The notes under the pieces are model-generated. The model had not been told where the DNA came from and did not search any database. It was given only the letters and a program-made list of their open reading frames with translations. From Paracoccaceae bacterium (GTDB lineage: Bacteria > Pseudomonadota > Alphaproteobacteria > Rhodobacterales > Rhodobacteraceae), in contig JALHOL010000004.1 of assembly GCA_022843025.1 (NCBI GenBank), positions 186,001-250,000 on the forward strand: a stretch of 64,000 nt of DNA, given 5' to 3'. A program made the translations under genes and the position numbers. This document shows positions 1 to 9,839 of this stretch, piece by piece. The first letter of the stretch is position 1; each line of letters starts with the position of its first letter.

Positions 1-360
1 GAAGCGCGCGTCGAGCGGTGCGCCCGGCACCTCATCATGGTCGGTGCCACGGGCGGGCTGCTTGGCCCGCTGCGCCGCAGCCACGGGGCGGGCGGCGGGT
101 GCCTCGGGCGCGGCGGGGCGGTTTGCCACGGAAAATTCCACCCGGTCGACCTGTGCACCGGCGGTGTTCATCTGGGCGCGGATGTGATCCGAGAAATTGC
201 GCGAGACCCAATCGCCGAAAAAGGAGGTGGGCACCTCAAAGCGCGCGACCCCTTGTTTGAGGTCGAAGAATTTCAAAGGTTCGATCCAGGTCACATAGTT
301 GTTTCGGCCAACCCTCTTGATCAGTTCCTCGCGGACCAAACCCCAAGTCTCGTTCGTCAT
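1..360 (-). CDS. dnaA: Chromosomal replication initiator DnaA, N-terminal part (runs off the left edge)
   Basis: The minus strand reads from an ATG at 358-360 as MTNETWGLVREELIKRVG, followed by NNYVTWIEPLKFFDL. This is the typical DnaA domain I, which binds helicase and other partners. The Ala/Pro-rich stretch after it (APEAPAARPVAAAQRA) matches the flexible domain II. Only about 120 residues are inside the window; the AAA+ ATPase and the DNA-binding domain IV lie beyond position 1. A good ribosome binding site, AGGAAG, directly precedes the ATG. DnaA binds origin DNA and opens it for replication. Its promoter must lie in the gene-free stretch to the right. Confidence 0.93.
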   Translation of the reverse strand, partial: MTNETWGLVREELIKRVGRNNYVTWIEPLKFFDLKQGVARFEVPTSFFGDWVSRNFSDHIRAQMNTAGAQVDRVEFSVANRPAAPEAPAARPVAAAQRAKQPARGTDHDEVPGAPLDARF

Positions 361-911
361 TCTTCCTGACCCGTGCGGCGGCGTGCTTCTGAACCTGTGG
401 CAGATCCGGCACGCCTGTTGTTGTTGCACCGGCAAATGCCGGGGCTATCGCTTGCGCCTGGGTCGCATAACAGGATTGCGCGCAGTCTTTGGAAGACGGA
501 ATCGGTTCGTGGCACAGACCCCTTCGCCGGGGTACGCCATAGCCCGTTTCCGACCCCAAGGCCGGCTATGCACAGCAGTTACTGGCCAGATTCGCATCTG
601 GCCCGATGTGCCGCACCTGATTTCCGCACACAACGTGCAGACACCACAACCCTTTGAATCGCAAACAAAATCGGAGGAGTAAGCACACGCTTGGCAGCAT
701 TGTGAACCTGTCGATTTCCGTCTGAGATTCCGTCATGTCCCCCAAGGCGAGAGTGAATCGCAGGGTAACGGTAACAAGCCGCAGCGCAGGGGCGCAACCG
801 AACTTCACGCTTGACAGAAAGATGGTCAGAGCGAATCCGGCGGCCCTTGCAAATGAGCAACGCAGGGCGGCAGAAATGCAGAACTGGCCGGTTCAGACGG
901 GCCAGAAAAGG
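361..911. other. Gene-free region between dnaA and rpsT
   Basis: No reading frame here has a convincing start, codon bias or family resemblance. The stretch should hold the dnaA promoter and leader. One DnaA-box-like nonamer is visible, CTATGCACA at 566-574, which is one base from TTATNCACA. There are also two short dyads: CCGGCA-AA-TGCCGG at 429-442 and ACCCC/GGGGT around 517-532. There is no cluster of DnaA boxes and no AT-rich unwinding region, so I do not call it oriC. A single box near the promoter would fit dnaA autoregulation, but that is inference. Confidence 0.5.
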
Positions 912-945
912 CGCAGGGCGCACCCCTTTCGGGATGCGCCCTGTG
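912..945 (-). terminator. Intrinsic terminator of rpsT
   Basis: CAGGGCGCA (914-922) pairs with TGCGCCCTG (935-943). After one mismatch the stem continues through CCC/GGG to a 4-base loop. On the minus strand the stem is followed by CCTTTT. It lies about 30 bases after the rpsT stop codon. Confidence 0.8.
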
Positions 946-976
946 CGAAAACGGGGGCCTTTTGGCAGGCCGAAAA

Positions 977-1252
977 TCAGGCGGCGGGGGTTGCCAGGGC
1001 CTTCACGCGGGCCGCGAGGCGCGAGATTTTGCGCGACACGGTGTTGGCGTGCAGGATGCCTTTGGTCACGCCACGATCAAGTTCGGGCTGGGCGGCGCGC
1101 AGGGCGGCGACAGCAGCTTCGGCATTGCCGGAGGCGATCGCCTCTTCAACCTTGCGGACGAAGGTACGGATACGCGAGCGGCGGGCCTTGTTGATCGCGA
1201 AACGGGTCTCAGATTGACGGGCGCGCTTTTTGGACTGGGCAGTATTTGCCAT
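977..1252 (-). CDS. rpsT: 30S ribosomal protein S20
   Basis: The 91-residue product begins [17 protein letters not shown] and is rich in Lys, Arg and Ala throughout, as in S20, which binds 16S rRNA early in small-subunit assembly. Length is normal for the family (85-95). The gene stands alone between dnaA and an enoyl-CoA hydratase, all on the minus strand. The rpsT-dnaA adjacency is common in Rhodobacteraceae. A strong terminator follows it, so it is probably a single-gene transcript. Confidence 0.96.
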   Translation of the reverse strand: MANTAQSKKRARQSETRFAINKARRSRIRTFVRKVEEAIASGNAEAAVAALRAAQPELDRGVTKGILHANTVSRKISRLAARVKALATPAA

Positions 1253-1419
1253 GGGCTATTCGATTCCTGTAGGTCTTTGTTTCAGATCGGTTGCACAAAG
1301 ACCCAAGGCTCCGCCCCCCCGAGGAACGGAATCGATTCTTGCCTAAGCGGGCCCACGCGCATGTAACCGGGGGCTATAGGGCAAGCGGGACAGAAAGAAA
1401 AGGCGGAAAATAAGGGGTT

Positions 1420-1437
1420 TCCCGGCGCGGTCCGGGA
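1420..1437 (-). terminator. Possible terminator after the enoyl-CoA hydratase gene
   Basis: TCCCGG and CCGGGA form a 6-bp stem with a 6-base loop immediately after the stop codon at 1438. The minus-strand continuation AAACCCCTTATTTTCC is only moderately T-rich, so this may be weak. Confidence 0.4.
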
Positions 1438-2214
1438 TCAGCGGTCGCGGAACTGGGGTTCACGCTTTTCAAGGAAGGCGGACATGCCTTCTTTCTGATC
1501 TTCGGTGGCGAAGGCCGCGTTGAACATGCGGCGTTCAAAGAGGATGCCTTCGCGCAGGGTCGTCTCTTGCGCGCGGTTGACGGCTTCTTTGACGATCATG
1601 GTGGTGATTGCGGATTTCTGGGCGATCTTGCCGGCGGCTTTCATCGCCTCGGCCAGAAGGTCCTTGGCGGGGACGACACGGCTGACAAGGCCGCAACGTT
1701 CCGCTTCGGCCGCGTCCATGAACCGTCCGGTGAGGTTCATATCCATCGCCTTGGCTTTGCCGACGGCGCGGGTGAGGCGCTGGGTGCCGCCCATGCCGGC
1801 CACGATGCCGAGGTTGATTTCGGGCTGGCCAAACTTGGCGGTGTCAGCAGCGATGATGAAATCGCACATCATGGCGAGCTCGCAGCCGCCCCCCAGACAA
1901 TAGCCCGCCACAGCGGCGATGACCGGCTTGCGGATGCGGGCGATGGCGTCGGCCTCGGGCGCGAAAAGATCGTCGAAGAAGACCTCGGTAAATGACTTTT
2001 CGGCCATTTCCTTGACATCCGCACCGGCGGCGAAGGCCTTTTCCGATCCAGTCACGACAATACAGCGGACCTTGTCATTACGGTCGGCGGCGGCGAGGGC
2101 GGCGGCCAGCTCTTGCATCAGCCGGGCGTTGAGGGCGTTGAGCGCCTCGGGCCGGTTCAGGCGGATCAGGGCAATGTAATCCTCGATCTCGACGATGAGC
2201 GTCTCATAGGCCAT
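1438..2214 (-). CDS. Enoyl-CoA hydratase (crotonase family)
   Basis: The 258-residue protein should add water across the double bond of 2-enoyl-CoA in fatty-acid or aromatic-acid beta-oxidation in the cytoplasm. It shows the crotonase oxyanion-hole segment FAAGAD (61-66) and the second one, GYCLGGG (104-110). Both catalytic glutamates are present: Glu112 in CELAM and Glu132 in GQPEINLG. The start at 2214 ([10 protein letters not shown]) is chosen over an upstream in-frame ATG at 2271 because the family begins here and GGAG lies 8 bases ahead. It looks monocistronic. Its exact acyl-CoA substrate cannot be read from sequence. Confidence 0.92.
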   Translation of the reverse strand: MAYETLIVEIEDYIALIRLNRPEALNALNARLMQELAAALAAADRNDKVRCIVVTGSEKAFAAGADVKEMAEKSFTEVFFDDLFAPEADAIARIRKPVIAAVAGYCLGGGCELAMMCDFIIAADTAKFGQPEINLGIVAGMGGTQRLTRAVGKAKAMDMNLTGRFMDAAEAERCGLVSRVVPAKDLLAEAMKAAGKIAQKSAITTMIVKEAVNRAQETTLREGILFERRMFNAAFATEDQKEGMSAFLEKREPQFRDR

Positions 2215-2297
2215 GGCGCGGCTCCGTTCTTTTGTTGCGGAGACTCCTAGCAGCAACAGGGCCGTTATCAAGGGTCGTGAACGGGATTAACGGCGCG

Positions 2298-3188
2298 TCA
2301 CCTTTGGCAGGAGGGGCAATAAAAGGAGGATCGGCCCGATTGGACGATGCGGTGGATCGTGTCGGTACAACCGGGGGTGAGGCAGGGCTGGCCTTCGCGG
2401 CCATAGACCTGAAAGCTGTGCTGGAAATAGCCAAGCTCGCCATCAGCCTGACGGTAATCGCGCAGGGAGGAACCGCCAGCGGTGATCGCCTCGGTCAGTA
2501 CATCGCGGATCAGCGGGACAAGGGCAGCGGCGCGGGGGGCGGCGATGCGGCCTGCCTTGCGCGCGGGGTGGATCCGGGCGCGGTAGAGCGTTTCGCAGAC
2601 ATAGATATTGCCCAGGCCCGCGATGATATGCTGATCGAGCAGGGCCGATTTGATGGGCGTGTTGCGGCCCTTGAGCCGGGCCGTGAGGTAGGTTTCGCTG
2701 AAATCATTGCCGAGCGGTTCCGGGCCGAGAACGGCAAGCAGCGGGTGGGTGTCGGCGGTGGCGGTAGGCATCATGTCCATCGCGCCGAAGCGGCGGGCAT
2801 CGTTGAAGGTGATGCGGGTGCCGTCTTCCATATCAAGGACCACGTGATCGTGCTTTTCCGGCGCAGGGTGGTGGTGGTGCCATTCGCCGAGTGTTTCGCG
2901 TGTTTCAGGGGCCACCCCCTCACCCAAGAACGGCGGAGCGGAGATGAGCATCCTTCCCGACATACCGAGGTGGATGAGGAGGGTTTCGCCGGTGGAGAGG
3001 TCGGCGAGGATGTATTTGGACCTGCGGCGGAGCAACAGAACGCGCGCGCCGGTCAGCCGGTCGGCCATGCCAGGCGGGAAGGGCCAGCGCAGATCGGGGC
3101 GGTTGACGGTGGTGCGGGTGATGACGCGCCCTTCCATCGCGGGCAGCAAGCCGCAGCGGACGGTTTCAACCTCGGGCAGTTCGGGCAT
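2298..3188 (-). CDS. mutM: Formamidopyrimidine-DNA glycosylase (8-oxoguanine repair)
   Basis: The protein starts [14 protein letters not shown], with the catalytic Pro2 and Glu3 of the Fpg/Nei family once Met is removed, and Lys58 in RRRSKYI. The C-terminus has a complete zinc finger (CLTPGC ... YCPSCQR) that contacts DNA. It excises oxidised purines such as 8-oxoguanine and nicks the strand. At 296 residues it is slightly longer than usual (about 270-285) because of a His/Pro-rich insert, [14 protein letters not shown]. The open frame continues far upstream, but the start must be the ATG at 3186-3188 because Pro2 is the nucleophile. It is divergent from ubiE. Confidence 0.95.
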   Translation of the reverse strand: MPELPEVETVRCGLLPAMEGRVITRTTVNRPDLRWPFPPGMADRLTGARVLLLRRRSKYILADLSTGETLLIHLGMSGRMLISAPPFLGEGVAPETRETLGEWHHHHPAPEKHDHVVLDMEDGTRITFNDARRFGAMDMMPTATADTHPLLAVLGPEPLGNDFSETYLTARLKGRNTPIKSALLDQHIIAGLGNIYVCETLYRARIHPARKAGRIAAPRAAALVPLIRDVLTEAITAGGSSLRDYRQADGELGYFQHSFQVYGREGQPCLTPGCTDTIHRIVQSGRSSFYCPSCQR

Positions 3189-3275
3189 GGAGGGGCCTGT
3201 CGGACATGTGGGCGCATTGCAGCGCCGTTGAACCGGCCTATAAGGAGGGGCAGGCAAGAGGAACGGCAAGACCCC

Positions 3276-4028
3276 ATGACCGACGAAGATCAAGGCACCA
3301 CCCATTTCGGCTTTCAAACCGTGCCGGAGGGCGACAAGGCCGGCATGGTGCATGGCGTCTTTACCCGTGTGGCGAGCCGCTATGACATCATGAACGATCT
3401 GATGTCGGGCGGGGTGCATCGGTTGTGGAAAGACGCGATGATGGATTGGCTGGCCCCGCGACCGGGCCAGCGTCTGCTGGATGTGGCCGGGGGAACGGGT
3501 GATGTGGCGTTCCGTTTCCTGAAGCGCGCGGCGGGGGCATCGGCGGTGGTTCTGGACATGACCGAATCCATGCTGGTGGAAGGCCGCAAGCGGGCCGAGG
3601 CGGAACGGCAGGCAGATCGGCTGGATTGGGTGGTGGGCGATGCGATGGCCCTGCCCTTTCCGGACAATTCCTTTGACGTCTACACGATCAGCTTTGGCAT
3701 CCGGAACGTGACCCGTGTGCAGGATGCGCTGAGCGAGGCCTTTCGTGTGCTGCGGCCCGGTGGGCGGTTGATGGTGCTGGAGTTCAGCCGGATCCCGAAT
3801 GACCTGCTGCAAAAGGCCTATGATGCCTATTCCTTCAACGTGATCCCGGTGATGGGGCAGATCGTGGCGAAGGATCGGGACAGCTATCAGTATCTGGTGG
3901 AATCGATCCGCAAGTTTCCCGATCAGGAGACGTTCGCCAGCATGATCCGCAAGGCGGGGTTCGGGCAGGTGAAGTATCGCAACCTGACGATGGGCGTGGC
4001 GGCGCTGCATTCCGGCTGGAAGCTTTGA
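3276..4028 (+). CDS. ubiE: Ubiquinone/menaquinone biosynthesis C-methyltransferase UbiE
   Basis: The 250-residue SAM-dependent methyltransferase methylates the benzoquinol ring during ubiquinone synthesis. It carries motif [11 protein letters not shown] (67-76) and the UbiE signatures [11 protein letters not shown] and ISFGIRNV. The ATG at 3276 gives the family N-terminus ([16 protein letters not shown]). It is immediately followed by ubiB, one base after its stop, so the two form a quinone-biosynthesis operon divergent from mutM. Confidence 0.96.
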   Translation: MTDEDQGTTHFGFQTVPEGDKAGMVHGVFTRVASRYDIMNDLMSGGVHRLWKDAMMDWLAPRPGQRLLDVAGGTGDVAFRFLKRAAGASAVVLDMTESMLVEGRKRAEAERQADRLDWVVGDAMALPFPDNSFDVYTISFGIRNVTRVQDALSEAFRVLRPGGRLMVLEFSRIPNDLLQKAYDAYSFNVIPVMGQIVAKDRDSYQYLVESIRKFPDQETFASMIRKAGFGQVKYRNLTMGVAALHSGWKL

Positions 4029-4029
4029 C

Positions 4030-5559
4030 GTGAGGGGACCGCATAACATCTGGCGTCTGATCCGAACCGGCGCGACGCTGGAGCGTACGGGCGCGATGGC
4101 CGTGGTGCTGGAGGCGTTTCGGGCGCCGCCGTCGATTCGCATCGCGGCGCGGCTGCTGGGGTGGCCGTTCAAGTGGCTGGGCCTGCGCGGCGATCCGGCG
4201 CTGCCGCCAGCGACGCGGGCGCTGACAGCGTTGGGGCCGGCCTATATCAAGTTCGGGCAGATCCTTTCCACCCGCCCGGATGTAGTGGGCGACGAACTGG
4301 CCGAGCAGTTGAAGTATCTGCAGGACCAGTTGCCCCCGTTTCCGCGGGACGTGGCGAAGACGATGATCGAGGCCGAGCTTGAAGTGCCGGTCGATCAGGT
4401 TTTCTCCGAATTCTCCGAGCCAGTCGCGGCAGCATCCATCGCGCAGGTGCATCGGGCACGGTTGGCGGATACGGGCGAGGAAGTGGCGGTCAAGGTGCTG
4501 CGCCCTGGCATCGAGCGGGCGTTTCGCAAGGACATTGATGCCTTCTACCTGATCGCGCGGACGATCGAGATTGTGGCCCCCTCGGCGCGGCGGTTGCGGC
4601 CCATGGATGTGATCGCGCATTTCGAAGGCGTGGTCATGGGCGAGTTGGACCTGCGGCTGGAATCATCCGCAGCCGCCGAGTTCGCGGCGAACACCGAAAA
4701 GGATGAAGGGTTCCGCGTGCCAAGGCCCGTTTGGGCGCTGTCAGGGCGGACAGTGATGACGTTGGGCTGGGCCGAAGGCATCGGGATGAATGACAACGCC
4801 GCGATTGATGCGGCGGGGCTGGACCGCAAGGTTCTGGCAGCGCGGGTGTTGTCCCTGTTCCTGAACCATGCGCTGCGGGATGGGTTCTTTCATGCCGACA
4901 TGCATCAGGGGAACCTGAAGGTGGGGCTGGACGGGGCGATCATCGCCTATGATTTCGGGATCATGGGGCGGATCGATGAATACACCCGCCGCGTCTATGC
5001 CGAGATTCTGATGGGGTTCATCCGCAAGGATTACCGCCGCGTGGCAGAGGTGCATTTCGAGGCGGGCTATGTGCCTGCGGATCGGGATATCGATGAATTT
5101 GCCCGCGCGCTGCGGGCAGTGGGTGAGCCGATCTTTGGCATGGATGCCAGCCGGATTTCGATGGCGCGGCTGCTGGCCTATCTGTTTGATGTGACGGAAC
5201 GCTTCGGGATGCAGACGCGGACCGAACTGATCCTGTTGCAGCGGACGATGGTGGTGGTCGAAGGCGTGGCGCGGTCGCTGGATCCGCATATCAATATCTG
5301 GCAGGTCGCGCGCCCGGTGGTGGAGAATTACATCGCCAAGAATATCGGACCGGCGGCCCTGCTGCGGGATCTGGTGCAGACGGCGCGGGTGTTGAGCCGG
5401 TTCGGGCCGAAACTGCCGCGGATGGTGGAAGCCGCGCTGATCGCGCAGGCCGAACCGTCGCGCCCCTTGGCGCCGCCAAGGCGGCGGTCGCGATGGTACC
5501 TTATCCCGCTGGGGGTTCTGGTGTTTGCGGCAGGGATCGGGCTGGGCGCGCTGATCTAG
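4030..5559 (+). CDS. ubiB: Ubiquinone biosynthesis atypical kinase/ATPase UbiB
   Basis: The 509-residue protein belongs to the UbiB/ABC1/COQ8 family, membrane-associated ATPases needed for ubiquinone synthesis. The diagnostic KxGQ motif is YIKFGQ (72-77), and the Ala-rich nucleotide loop AAASIAQ follows (133-139). The lysine is Lys155 in VAVKVL, and the catalytic segments HADMHQGN (about 286-293) and YDFG (about 307) are intact. A hydrophobic helix ends the protein (about 490-509). Translation starts at GTG (4030), one base after the ubiE stop. Its TAG stop lies inside a CTAG that also encodes the TAG of the convergent kinase gene. Confidence 0.95.
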   Translation: MRGPHNIWRLIRTGATLERTGAMAVVLEAFRAPPSIRIAARLLGWPFKWLGLRGDPALPPATRALTALGPAYIKFGQILSTRPDVVGDELAEQLKYLQDQLPPFPRDVAKTMIEAELEVPVDQVFSEFSEPVAAASIAQVHRARLADTGEEVAVKVLRPGIERAFRKDIDAFYLIARTIEIVAPSARRLRPMDVIAHFEGVVMGELDLRLESSAAAEFAANTEKDEGFRVPRPVWALSGRTVMTLGWAEGIGMNDNAAIDAAGLDRKVLAARVLSLFLNHALRDGFFHADMHQGNLKVGLDGAIIAYDFGIMGRIDEYTRRVYAEILMGFIRKDYRRVAEVHFEAGYVPADRDIDEFARALRAVGEPIFGMDASRISMARLLAYLFDVTERFGMQTRTELILLQRTMVVVEGVARSLDPHINIWQVARPVVENYIAKNIGPAALLRDLVQTARVLSRFGPKLPRMVEAALIAQAEPSRPLAPPRRRSRWYLIPLGVLVFAAGIGLGALI

Positions 5560-6359
5560 AGCGCGGCGAGCTGAATCTGCAGCGCGCGGGCGTAATCATC
5601 ATCCCCGCGCGCGGCTTTCCAGGCGCAATGGGCGGCGATGCGCCAATGGTAGAGCGGGCGCAGAGCGCGGCAGCGCGCAACCGTTTCCGGGCAGGGATAG
5701 GCGGCCAAAAGCGCCTCGTCCCAGGCGGGGGGCGCGATCTGGCCGGTATAGAGCCACATCATGGCCGGCGAGGTGAGGGTGGCGAGGTCTTCTGCCGGGT
5801 CGCCCATGCCGGGACATTGCCAATCGATCAGCAGAGGACCGTGGGCCGTGGCAAGGATGTTGCCCGGAACGACATCGGCATGAACCGGGCGCGGGGCAAC
5901 CGGGGAAAGGCCCGGATCGGGCGGGGGCGGTGGCAGGCCGGGCGGGGCGAAACTGGCGGCATGGGCCAGAAGGGCAGCGCTGCCATTGGGCAGCGGGCGA
6001 AAGGACGCAGGCGGAAGCGCGGCAGTGTGCAGGCGGTGCAGCATCCGGGCGACAGGCGCGGGATCGCCAAGCCAACGGGGGCCTTCGGCATGGTCATAAA
6101 TGATCCAGTCAGAACCGTTTGCGCGCAGACGGGGTGCAAGGCCAAGGGGGAACAGCAATGTCAGTGCCGTTGCCTCTGCCACGGGGTCGTTGGGGAAAAG
6201 GGGGCTGGCGGCATCGGGGCGGTGGTGCTTGACGACATAGTCGCCCACCCGCCAGACCGCATTGGACCGACCACCGGCCATGGCCTGCCAGTTTTCTGGC
6301 CGGAGGCTAGGGTCAAGCCGGGCAAGCGCGGCATGGGCGGCGGGCGGGGGCGTCATCAT
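5556..6359 (-). CDS. Aminoglycoside phosphotransferase/choline kinase-fold protein
   Basis: The protein of about 267 residues has a small-molecule kinase fold. It has the glycine-rich start GGRSNAVWRV, the catalytic loop HADVVPGNIL and the metal-binding Asp in LIDWQ. These match the APH/choline-ethanolamine kinase superfamily, which phosphorylates hydroxyl groups of small molecules. The substrate is not evident; thiamine, choline or sugar kinases are all possible. Two adjacent ATGs at 6359 and 6356 are plausible starts. The gene converges on ubiB with a 4-base overlap. Confidence 0.75.
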   Translation of the reverse strand: MMTPPPAAHAALARLDPSLRPENWQAMAGGRSNAVWRVGDYVVKHHRPDAASPLFPNDPVAEATALTLLFPLGLAPRLRANGSDWIIYDHAEGPRWLGDPAPVARMLHRLHTAALPPASFRPLPNGSAALLAHAASFAPPGLPPPPPDPGLSPVAPRPVHADVVPGNILATAHGPLLIDWQCPGMGDPAEDLATLTSPAMMWLYTGQIAPPAWDEALLAAYPCPETVARCRALRPLYHWRIAAHCAWKAARGDDDYARALQIQLAAL

Positions 6360-6401
6360 GGGGGCGGACCCTAACGCAGGGGACCGCCGCTGCAAGGGTG
6401 A

Positions 6402-7058
6402 TCAGGGCATGCGCAGCGCCGTGACGTTCGTGGCGGAAACGGAGATGCCGCCCCGCAGGATCAGGGTGATCTGGTCGCCGTCGCGGCGAGCCTCTTCAAT
6501 GCGGGCATAGGATTGGACGGGATCAGTGCGGATCACTTTATCCCCCTGCCGACTTTCCAGCCGTAATTGATAGCGACCGGCGGGAAGCACCGTCCCCGCG
6601 GCATCGGCACCCAACCATGAATAGCTGCGGCTGCCCATTGGCACGGTTTCGCGCGAGACGAGTTTGCCGGTGGAATCCGTGACTGTGAGAACAAGGTTAT
6701 CCGCTGTTGGGGCAGGGTTCGGGGTCAGAGTGATGGGGCGGCCCTCAAACCAGACATCGGCAGGGGTCCGCGCCTCTTGCCCGATCCAACCGGAAAGTTG
6801 CGCCATGCCCATCAGGCTGAACTGTGCGGCGAGGTCGTTTAAAAGCTTGTTGGTTTGCACCTGCTGTTCGACGCCAGAAAAGGTGGCCAGCTGAACCGCG
6901 AAATCCGTGGAGTTGAGAGGGTTCAGGGGATCCTGATTCTGCATCTGGGTGGTGAGCATTTTCAGGAACGTCGTGAAATCCGCCCCAGGCGAGGCCGCGG
7001 TTGTGGAGGGCGTGCGGGCAGTCGTGTTGGGCGCTGAGGAAGTGGGTGGTGTATTCAT
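6402..7058 (-). CDS. flgD: Flagellar hook assembly scaffold FlgD
   Basis: The 218-residue protein has the conserved FlgD N-terminal block FLKMLTTQMQNQDPLNPL followed by STDFAVQLATFSGVEQQV. After it comes a beta-rich domain with PAGRYQLRLE. FlgD caps the growing hook and is removed on completion. The start at 7058 follows AAAGGA by a few bases, 10 bases after the stop of fliK, so the two are co-transcribed. It looks intact, in contrast to flgE and fliC nearby. Confidence 0.92.
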   Translation of the reverse strand: MNTPPTSSAPNTTARTPSTTAASPGADFTTFLKMLTTQMQNQDPLNPLNSTDFAVQLATFSGVEQQVQTNKLLNDLAAQFSLMGMAQLSGWIGQEARTPADVWFEGRPITLTPNPAPTADNLVLTVTDSTGKLVSRETVPMGSRSYSWLGADAAGTVLPAGRYQLRLESRQGDKVIRTDPVQSYARIEEARRDGDQITLILRGGISVSATNVTALRMP

Positions 7059-7068
7059 GGCAATCCTT

Positions 7069-9135
7069 TCAGAGCCGAAGGTCGAGTGTGCCGGGCGATG
7101 CGTTTGGGCGAGGGGGTGGGGGGCGTTGATCTGCAGCGGGCGGTGGGCTGGACGGGCTCGCGGCAGCCGGCGACGGAGCGCTGTGCTGTGACGGGGCATC
7201 CTGCGCATTGCCGCCTGCAAAGCTGAGCGACGCGCCGGCAAAGCCGGCCTGCCGCAGGTCAGCCAGTACCTGATCCCCCTGCCGTCGGAGAAGATCGAGC
7301 GTTTGGGGTTCATCGACCGCAAGGTGGATGTGCAGGCCCTGATCCGTTTGCTTTACCTCAAACCGCAGGGTGCCCAGTTCATCCGGGCGCAAAGTCAGGG
7401 TGACAGGGCCATCCGGGGCGATCTGGACCAGACGCAGAATTTCTTCTGTCAGCGGCATCGGGCTGATCGGGGGGCGGGACGGAGTGGCGGAATCGGGGGC
7501 GTGTGGACGGGGAAGCTCTGCCGGGATTGGGGCGAAGGGGGAAGCGTCGCCGACCAACGGCTGTGGATAAACGTAGATTTCTGCAATGTTCGTGACGAAA
7601 AGCGGGTTTCCCGCCATGGCCGTGCCAGAGACCGAGCCGATGTCGATGGCGGCAGGCAAGGCCTGTGGCGCAAAGGACCCGGCCGTTGAGTCGGTATTTG
7701 GAGTGAACATCCTTGATGGTGGGGCGGGGCCAGACAGCGGACCTGGTGCAGGAGCCCCAAACGACCGTTCCAGCGCAGGAGAGGATGGCATAGCGGCCGT
7801 TTCGGCCCAGATTCTCGCGGTACGGAAAGCGGGTTCTGGTGTCGTTGCGGGTTCGGTGCCGGATTGGACATGGGCAAATGGGGATACTTCGCTGGCAGGC
7901 GAAGGCAACGCGACCGCTGGGATTGGGGCGGCGAATTGCGTCGCATTTGGATCGCGTGGCGGTTCGGATTGCGCTGATGCCTGCGGGAATGGCAGGGACA
8001 AAACCTGCCCGCGCAACGGGGAAAGGTCGTGATCGGCTTGCATCGCTGATGATGGCACCGCTGCGGCCGGTTGAGGCCGGCGGACAGATTCGTTTGGCAG
8101 TAAGGCTGCATCTTCCATATTCGTGCTTTCCCGAGTCCTTGGCGGGAGAAGCGGGTCCAATCCCGAAACGGGGATGGGCAAGGCAGGGGTTCTGGCTGCG
8201 GCGGGCGGTGCGGGGGATTGATCGGGACTGGGGATGATTTGTGCCTTGTCAGAGACGTTTTCCACCTGACGCTTGCCAGCTTCCTGCAACAGATCCGCAT
8301 GAGAGAATCCCGGCCATGGAACCCTGGCGGGCGCAGCGGAGACCGCAGCGGCCGCGACTTCAGATTCGGCAAGGGGTGGCCGGAAAGCCAAACTTGAACG
8401 CGGTTCCGCCCTATCCCCCATACTGCTGAGATGTGCGCCAGTGCCCTGTGGATGGGGCATCGCGCTGCGCGCGGGCACCCCATCGGCATTGGCGCGGGGA
8501 AGCGGGGAAGCCCCGACCATTGTGTCCAAGGATTGAGGTCCAAAAGGCTCTGTTACGGCGGAAACTGGTATTCTTTTGCCTTGCGGAACCGTGGGCCGCT
8601 CTTGCTGGGTGGGAACCGTGCTCCCCATGGCAGGGGTTTCCGGGTGAGAAGGATCATCCCTTCCGGTTGAAGGCGGCATTTGCGCGGGCATGACCGGCTG
8701 CGATGCGGCGGAGAGATCGGCAAAGGCCATCGCAGCCATGCTGAAAACCTGCGGCGGCTGTGCCGGATCGGGCGATTTCGGCGATGTCAGGCTCGATTCG
8801 GATCTTTGCGATGCTTTGTCTTCTGCAGTCGGCTGTGGGCTGGCAGTGTCAGCGTCGCTTGGCTGTGGACGGGCTTCGATGGCCATTGTGCCAGTTGGCA
8901 GAGATGCCGCAACGGGTGCATCAGGCGACGGCTGAGTCGCGTTCTGGTGGGGGATCAGGGGATCCGTGTCCATCGGTTCGCGATCGGGCATCTGATCCAA
9001 ATCTGCGGCGAGCCTCTGCGGATTGGCACCGGATTCGGCCATCACAGCGAGGAAGGCAGTGACTTCCGCGCCCACTGCGGTGCCGGGAGCCGCAGGCGTG
9101 GAAGGCAATTGCTGGAGACGAACAGGCTGGATCAT
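7069..9135 (-). CDS. fliK: Flagellar hook-length control protein, FliK-like
   Basis: This 688-residue protein is mostly low-complexity, Pro/Ala/Ser/Gln-rich sequence, as expected of a molecular ruler. It ends in a compact domain (LRPDELGTLRFEV, then LLRRQGDQVLADLRQAGF) that matches the Flg_hook domain. FliK measures hook length and switches the export apparatus to late substrates. It precedes flgD on the same strand. The first 500 residues are too variable for confident homology; the call rests on the C-terminal domain and the context. Confidence 0.85.
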   Translation of the reverse strand: MIQPVRLQQLPSTPAAPGTAVGAEVTAFLAVMAESGANPQRLAADLDQMPDREPMDTDPLIPHQNATQPSPDAPVAASLPTGTMAIEARPQPSDADTASPQPTAEDKASQRSESSLTSPKSPDPAQPPQVFSMAAMAFADLSAASQPVMPAQMPPSTGRDDPSHPETPAMGSTVPTQQERPTVPQGKRIPVSAVTEPFGPQSLDTMVGASPLPRANADGVPARSAMPHPQGTGAHLSSMGDRAEPRSSLAFRPPLAESEVAAAAVSAAPARVPWPGFSHADLLQEAGKRQVENVSDKAQIIPSPDQSPAPPAAARTPALPIPVSGLDPLLPPRTRESTNMEDAALLPNESVRRPQPAAAVPSSAMQADHDLSPLRGQVLSLPFPQASAQSEPPRDPNATQFAAPIPAVALPSPASEVSPFAHVQSGTEPATTPEPAFRTARIWAETAAMPSSPALERSFGAPAPGPLSGPAPPSRMFTPNTDSTAGSFAPQALPAAIDIGSVSGTAMAGNPLFVTNIAEIYVYPQPLVGDASPFAPIPAELPRPHAPDSATPSRPPISPMPLTEEILRLVQIAPDGPVTLTLRPDELGTLRFEVKQTDQGLHIHLAVDEPQTLDLLRRQGDQVLADLRQAGFAGASLSFAGGNAQDAPSQHSAPSPAAASPSSPPPAADQRPPPPRPNASPGTLDLRL

Positions 9136-9252
9136 GTTGGGTCAGACTTCTGTCAGGTGGTCCGACTTTGTCCTTCACCGATTACCAAATCTTTACTGCC
9201 GATGGCCCAAGATGCGGAAAATCTGCCCCATTTCCCAAACAGGAGCACCGCG

Positions 9253-9519
9253 ATGCAGGTATCCCCGCCACTAACGAGACCGGGCACAGCGCCCGACAAC
9301 CCCTTGCGGGCCAAGGCAGCCGAATTGGAAACCGCCTTTCTGGCAGAAATGCTGCGACATGCGGGGCTTGGCACGCAAACGGGCAGCTTTGGCGGGGGGA
9401 TCGGGGCCGAGCAGTTCGCATCCTTCCTGCGCGAAGGGCAGGCAAAGGCGATGGTGCAGGCGGGAGGCATCGGGTTGACCGAATCGCTGTTCCGCGCGCT
9501 GGAGGAGACTGCGAAATGA
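9253..9519 (+). CDS. Rod-binding protein, FlgJ N-terminal domain type
   Basis: The 88-residue protein contains LETAFLAEMLRHAGLG and EQFASFLREGQAKAM, followed by GIGLTESLFRAL. This is the FlgJ N-terminal (rod-binding) fold without the muramidase domain, as is usual in alphaproteobacteria, where it is sometimes named CheL. It probably helps polymerise the flagellar rod. The start at 9253 has AGGAG seven bases upstream and is preferred to the ATG at 9202. It is divergent from fliK, and its stop overlaps the next start (ATGA). Confidence 0.82.
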   Translation: MQVSPPLTRPGTAPDNPLRAKAAELETAFLAEMLRHAGLGTQTGSFGGGIGAEQFASFLREGQAKAMVQAGGIGLTESLFRALEETAK

Positions 9520-9839
9520 ACGATGCAGAGGCGGAGGCGGAGGCGGTTCTGAGCGCAATACACCATGCGATTCGCACGGCACAGTTCGATGAGTTAGAGA
9601 CAATTTCAGCCAAGTTAGAGACCGTTTTATCTGGCTTGGGGGCCTTGGAAGGCGATGCGCTGGCACGGCTGCGCGGCATGGCAGAGCGCAACACCAATTG
9701 TCTTGCGGCGGCGGCTCAAGGATTGCGCGCGGGTCGGCGGCGGCTGGTTGAGATTGCGGCGGCAGAACGGGCCGATACCTATGACCGCAGCGGTGCGCGC
9801 AGGGCCCTATCGACGCCGGTGTCCGGGCGGAGGCTATGA
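9516..9839 (+). CDS. Small flagellar protein, probably a FlgN-like export chaperone
   Basis: The 107-residue, mostly helical product begins MNDAEAEAEAVLSAIHHAI and has a leucine-rich middle (LETISAKLETVLSGLGAL) and an Arg/Ala-rich end. Size, helical character and translational coupling (ATGA overlap) to the FlgJ-type gene suggest the FlgN chaperone for hook-filament junction proteins. No motif is decisive, so this remains a position-based guess. Confidence 0.5.
   Translation: MNDAEAEAEAVLSAIHHAIRTAQFDELETISAKLETVLSGLGALEGDALARLRGMAERNTNCLAAAAQGLRAGRRRLVEIAAAERADTYDRSGARRALSTPVSGRRL

Noticed and set aside
361-911. Origin of replication next to dnaA
   Set aside because: Only one imperfect DnaA-box-like nonamer (566-574) and no AT-rich stretch. 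The evidence is too weak to call oriC.
3189-4172. Upstream extension of the mutM frame on the minus strand
   Set aside because: It would put 328 extra residues before the catalytic Pro2 and overlaps ubiE in antisense.
7562-7570. Perfect DnaA box (TGTGGATAA) inside fliK
   Set aside because: A single isolated box in coding sequence is expected about once by chance in a window of this size; no cluster or AT-rich region surrounds it.
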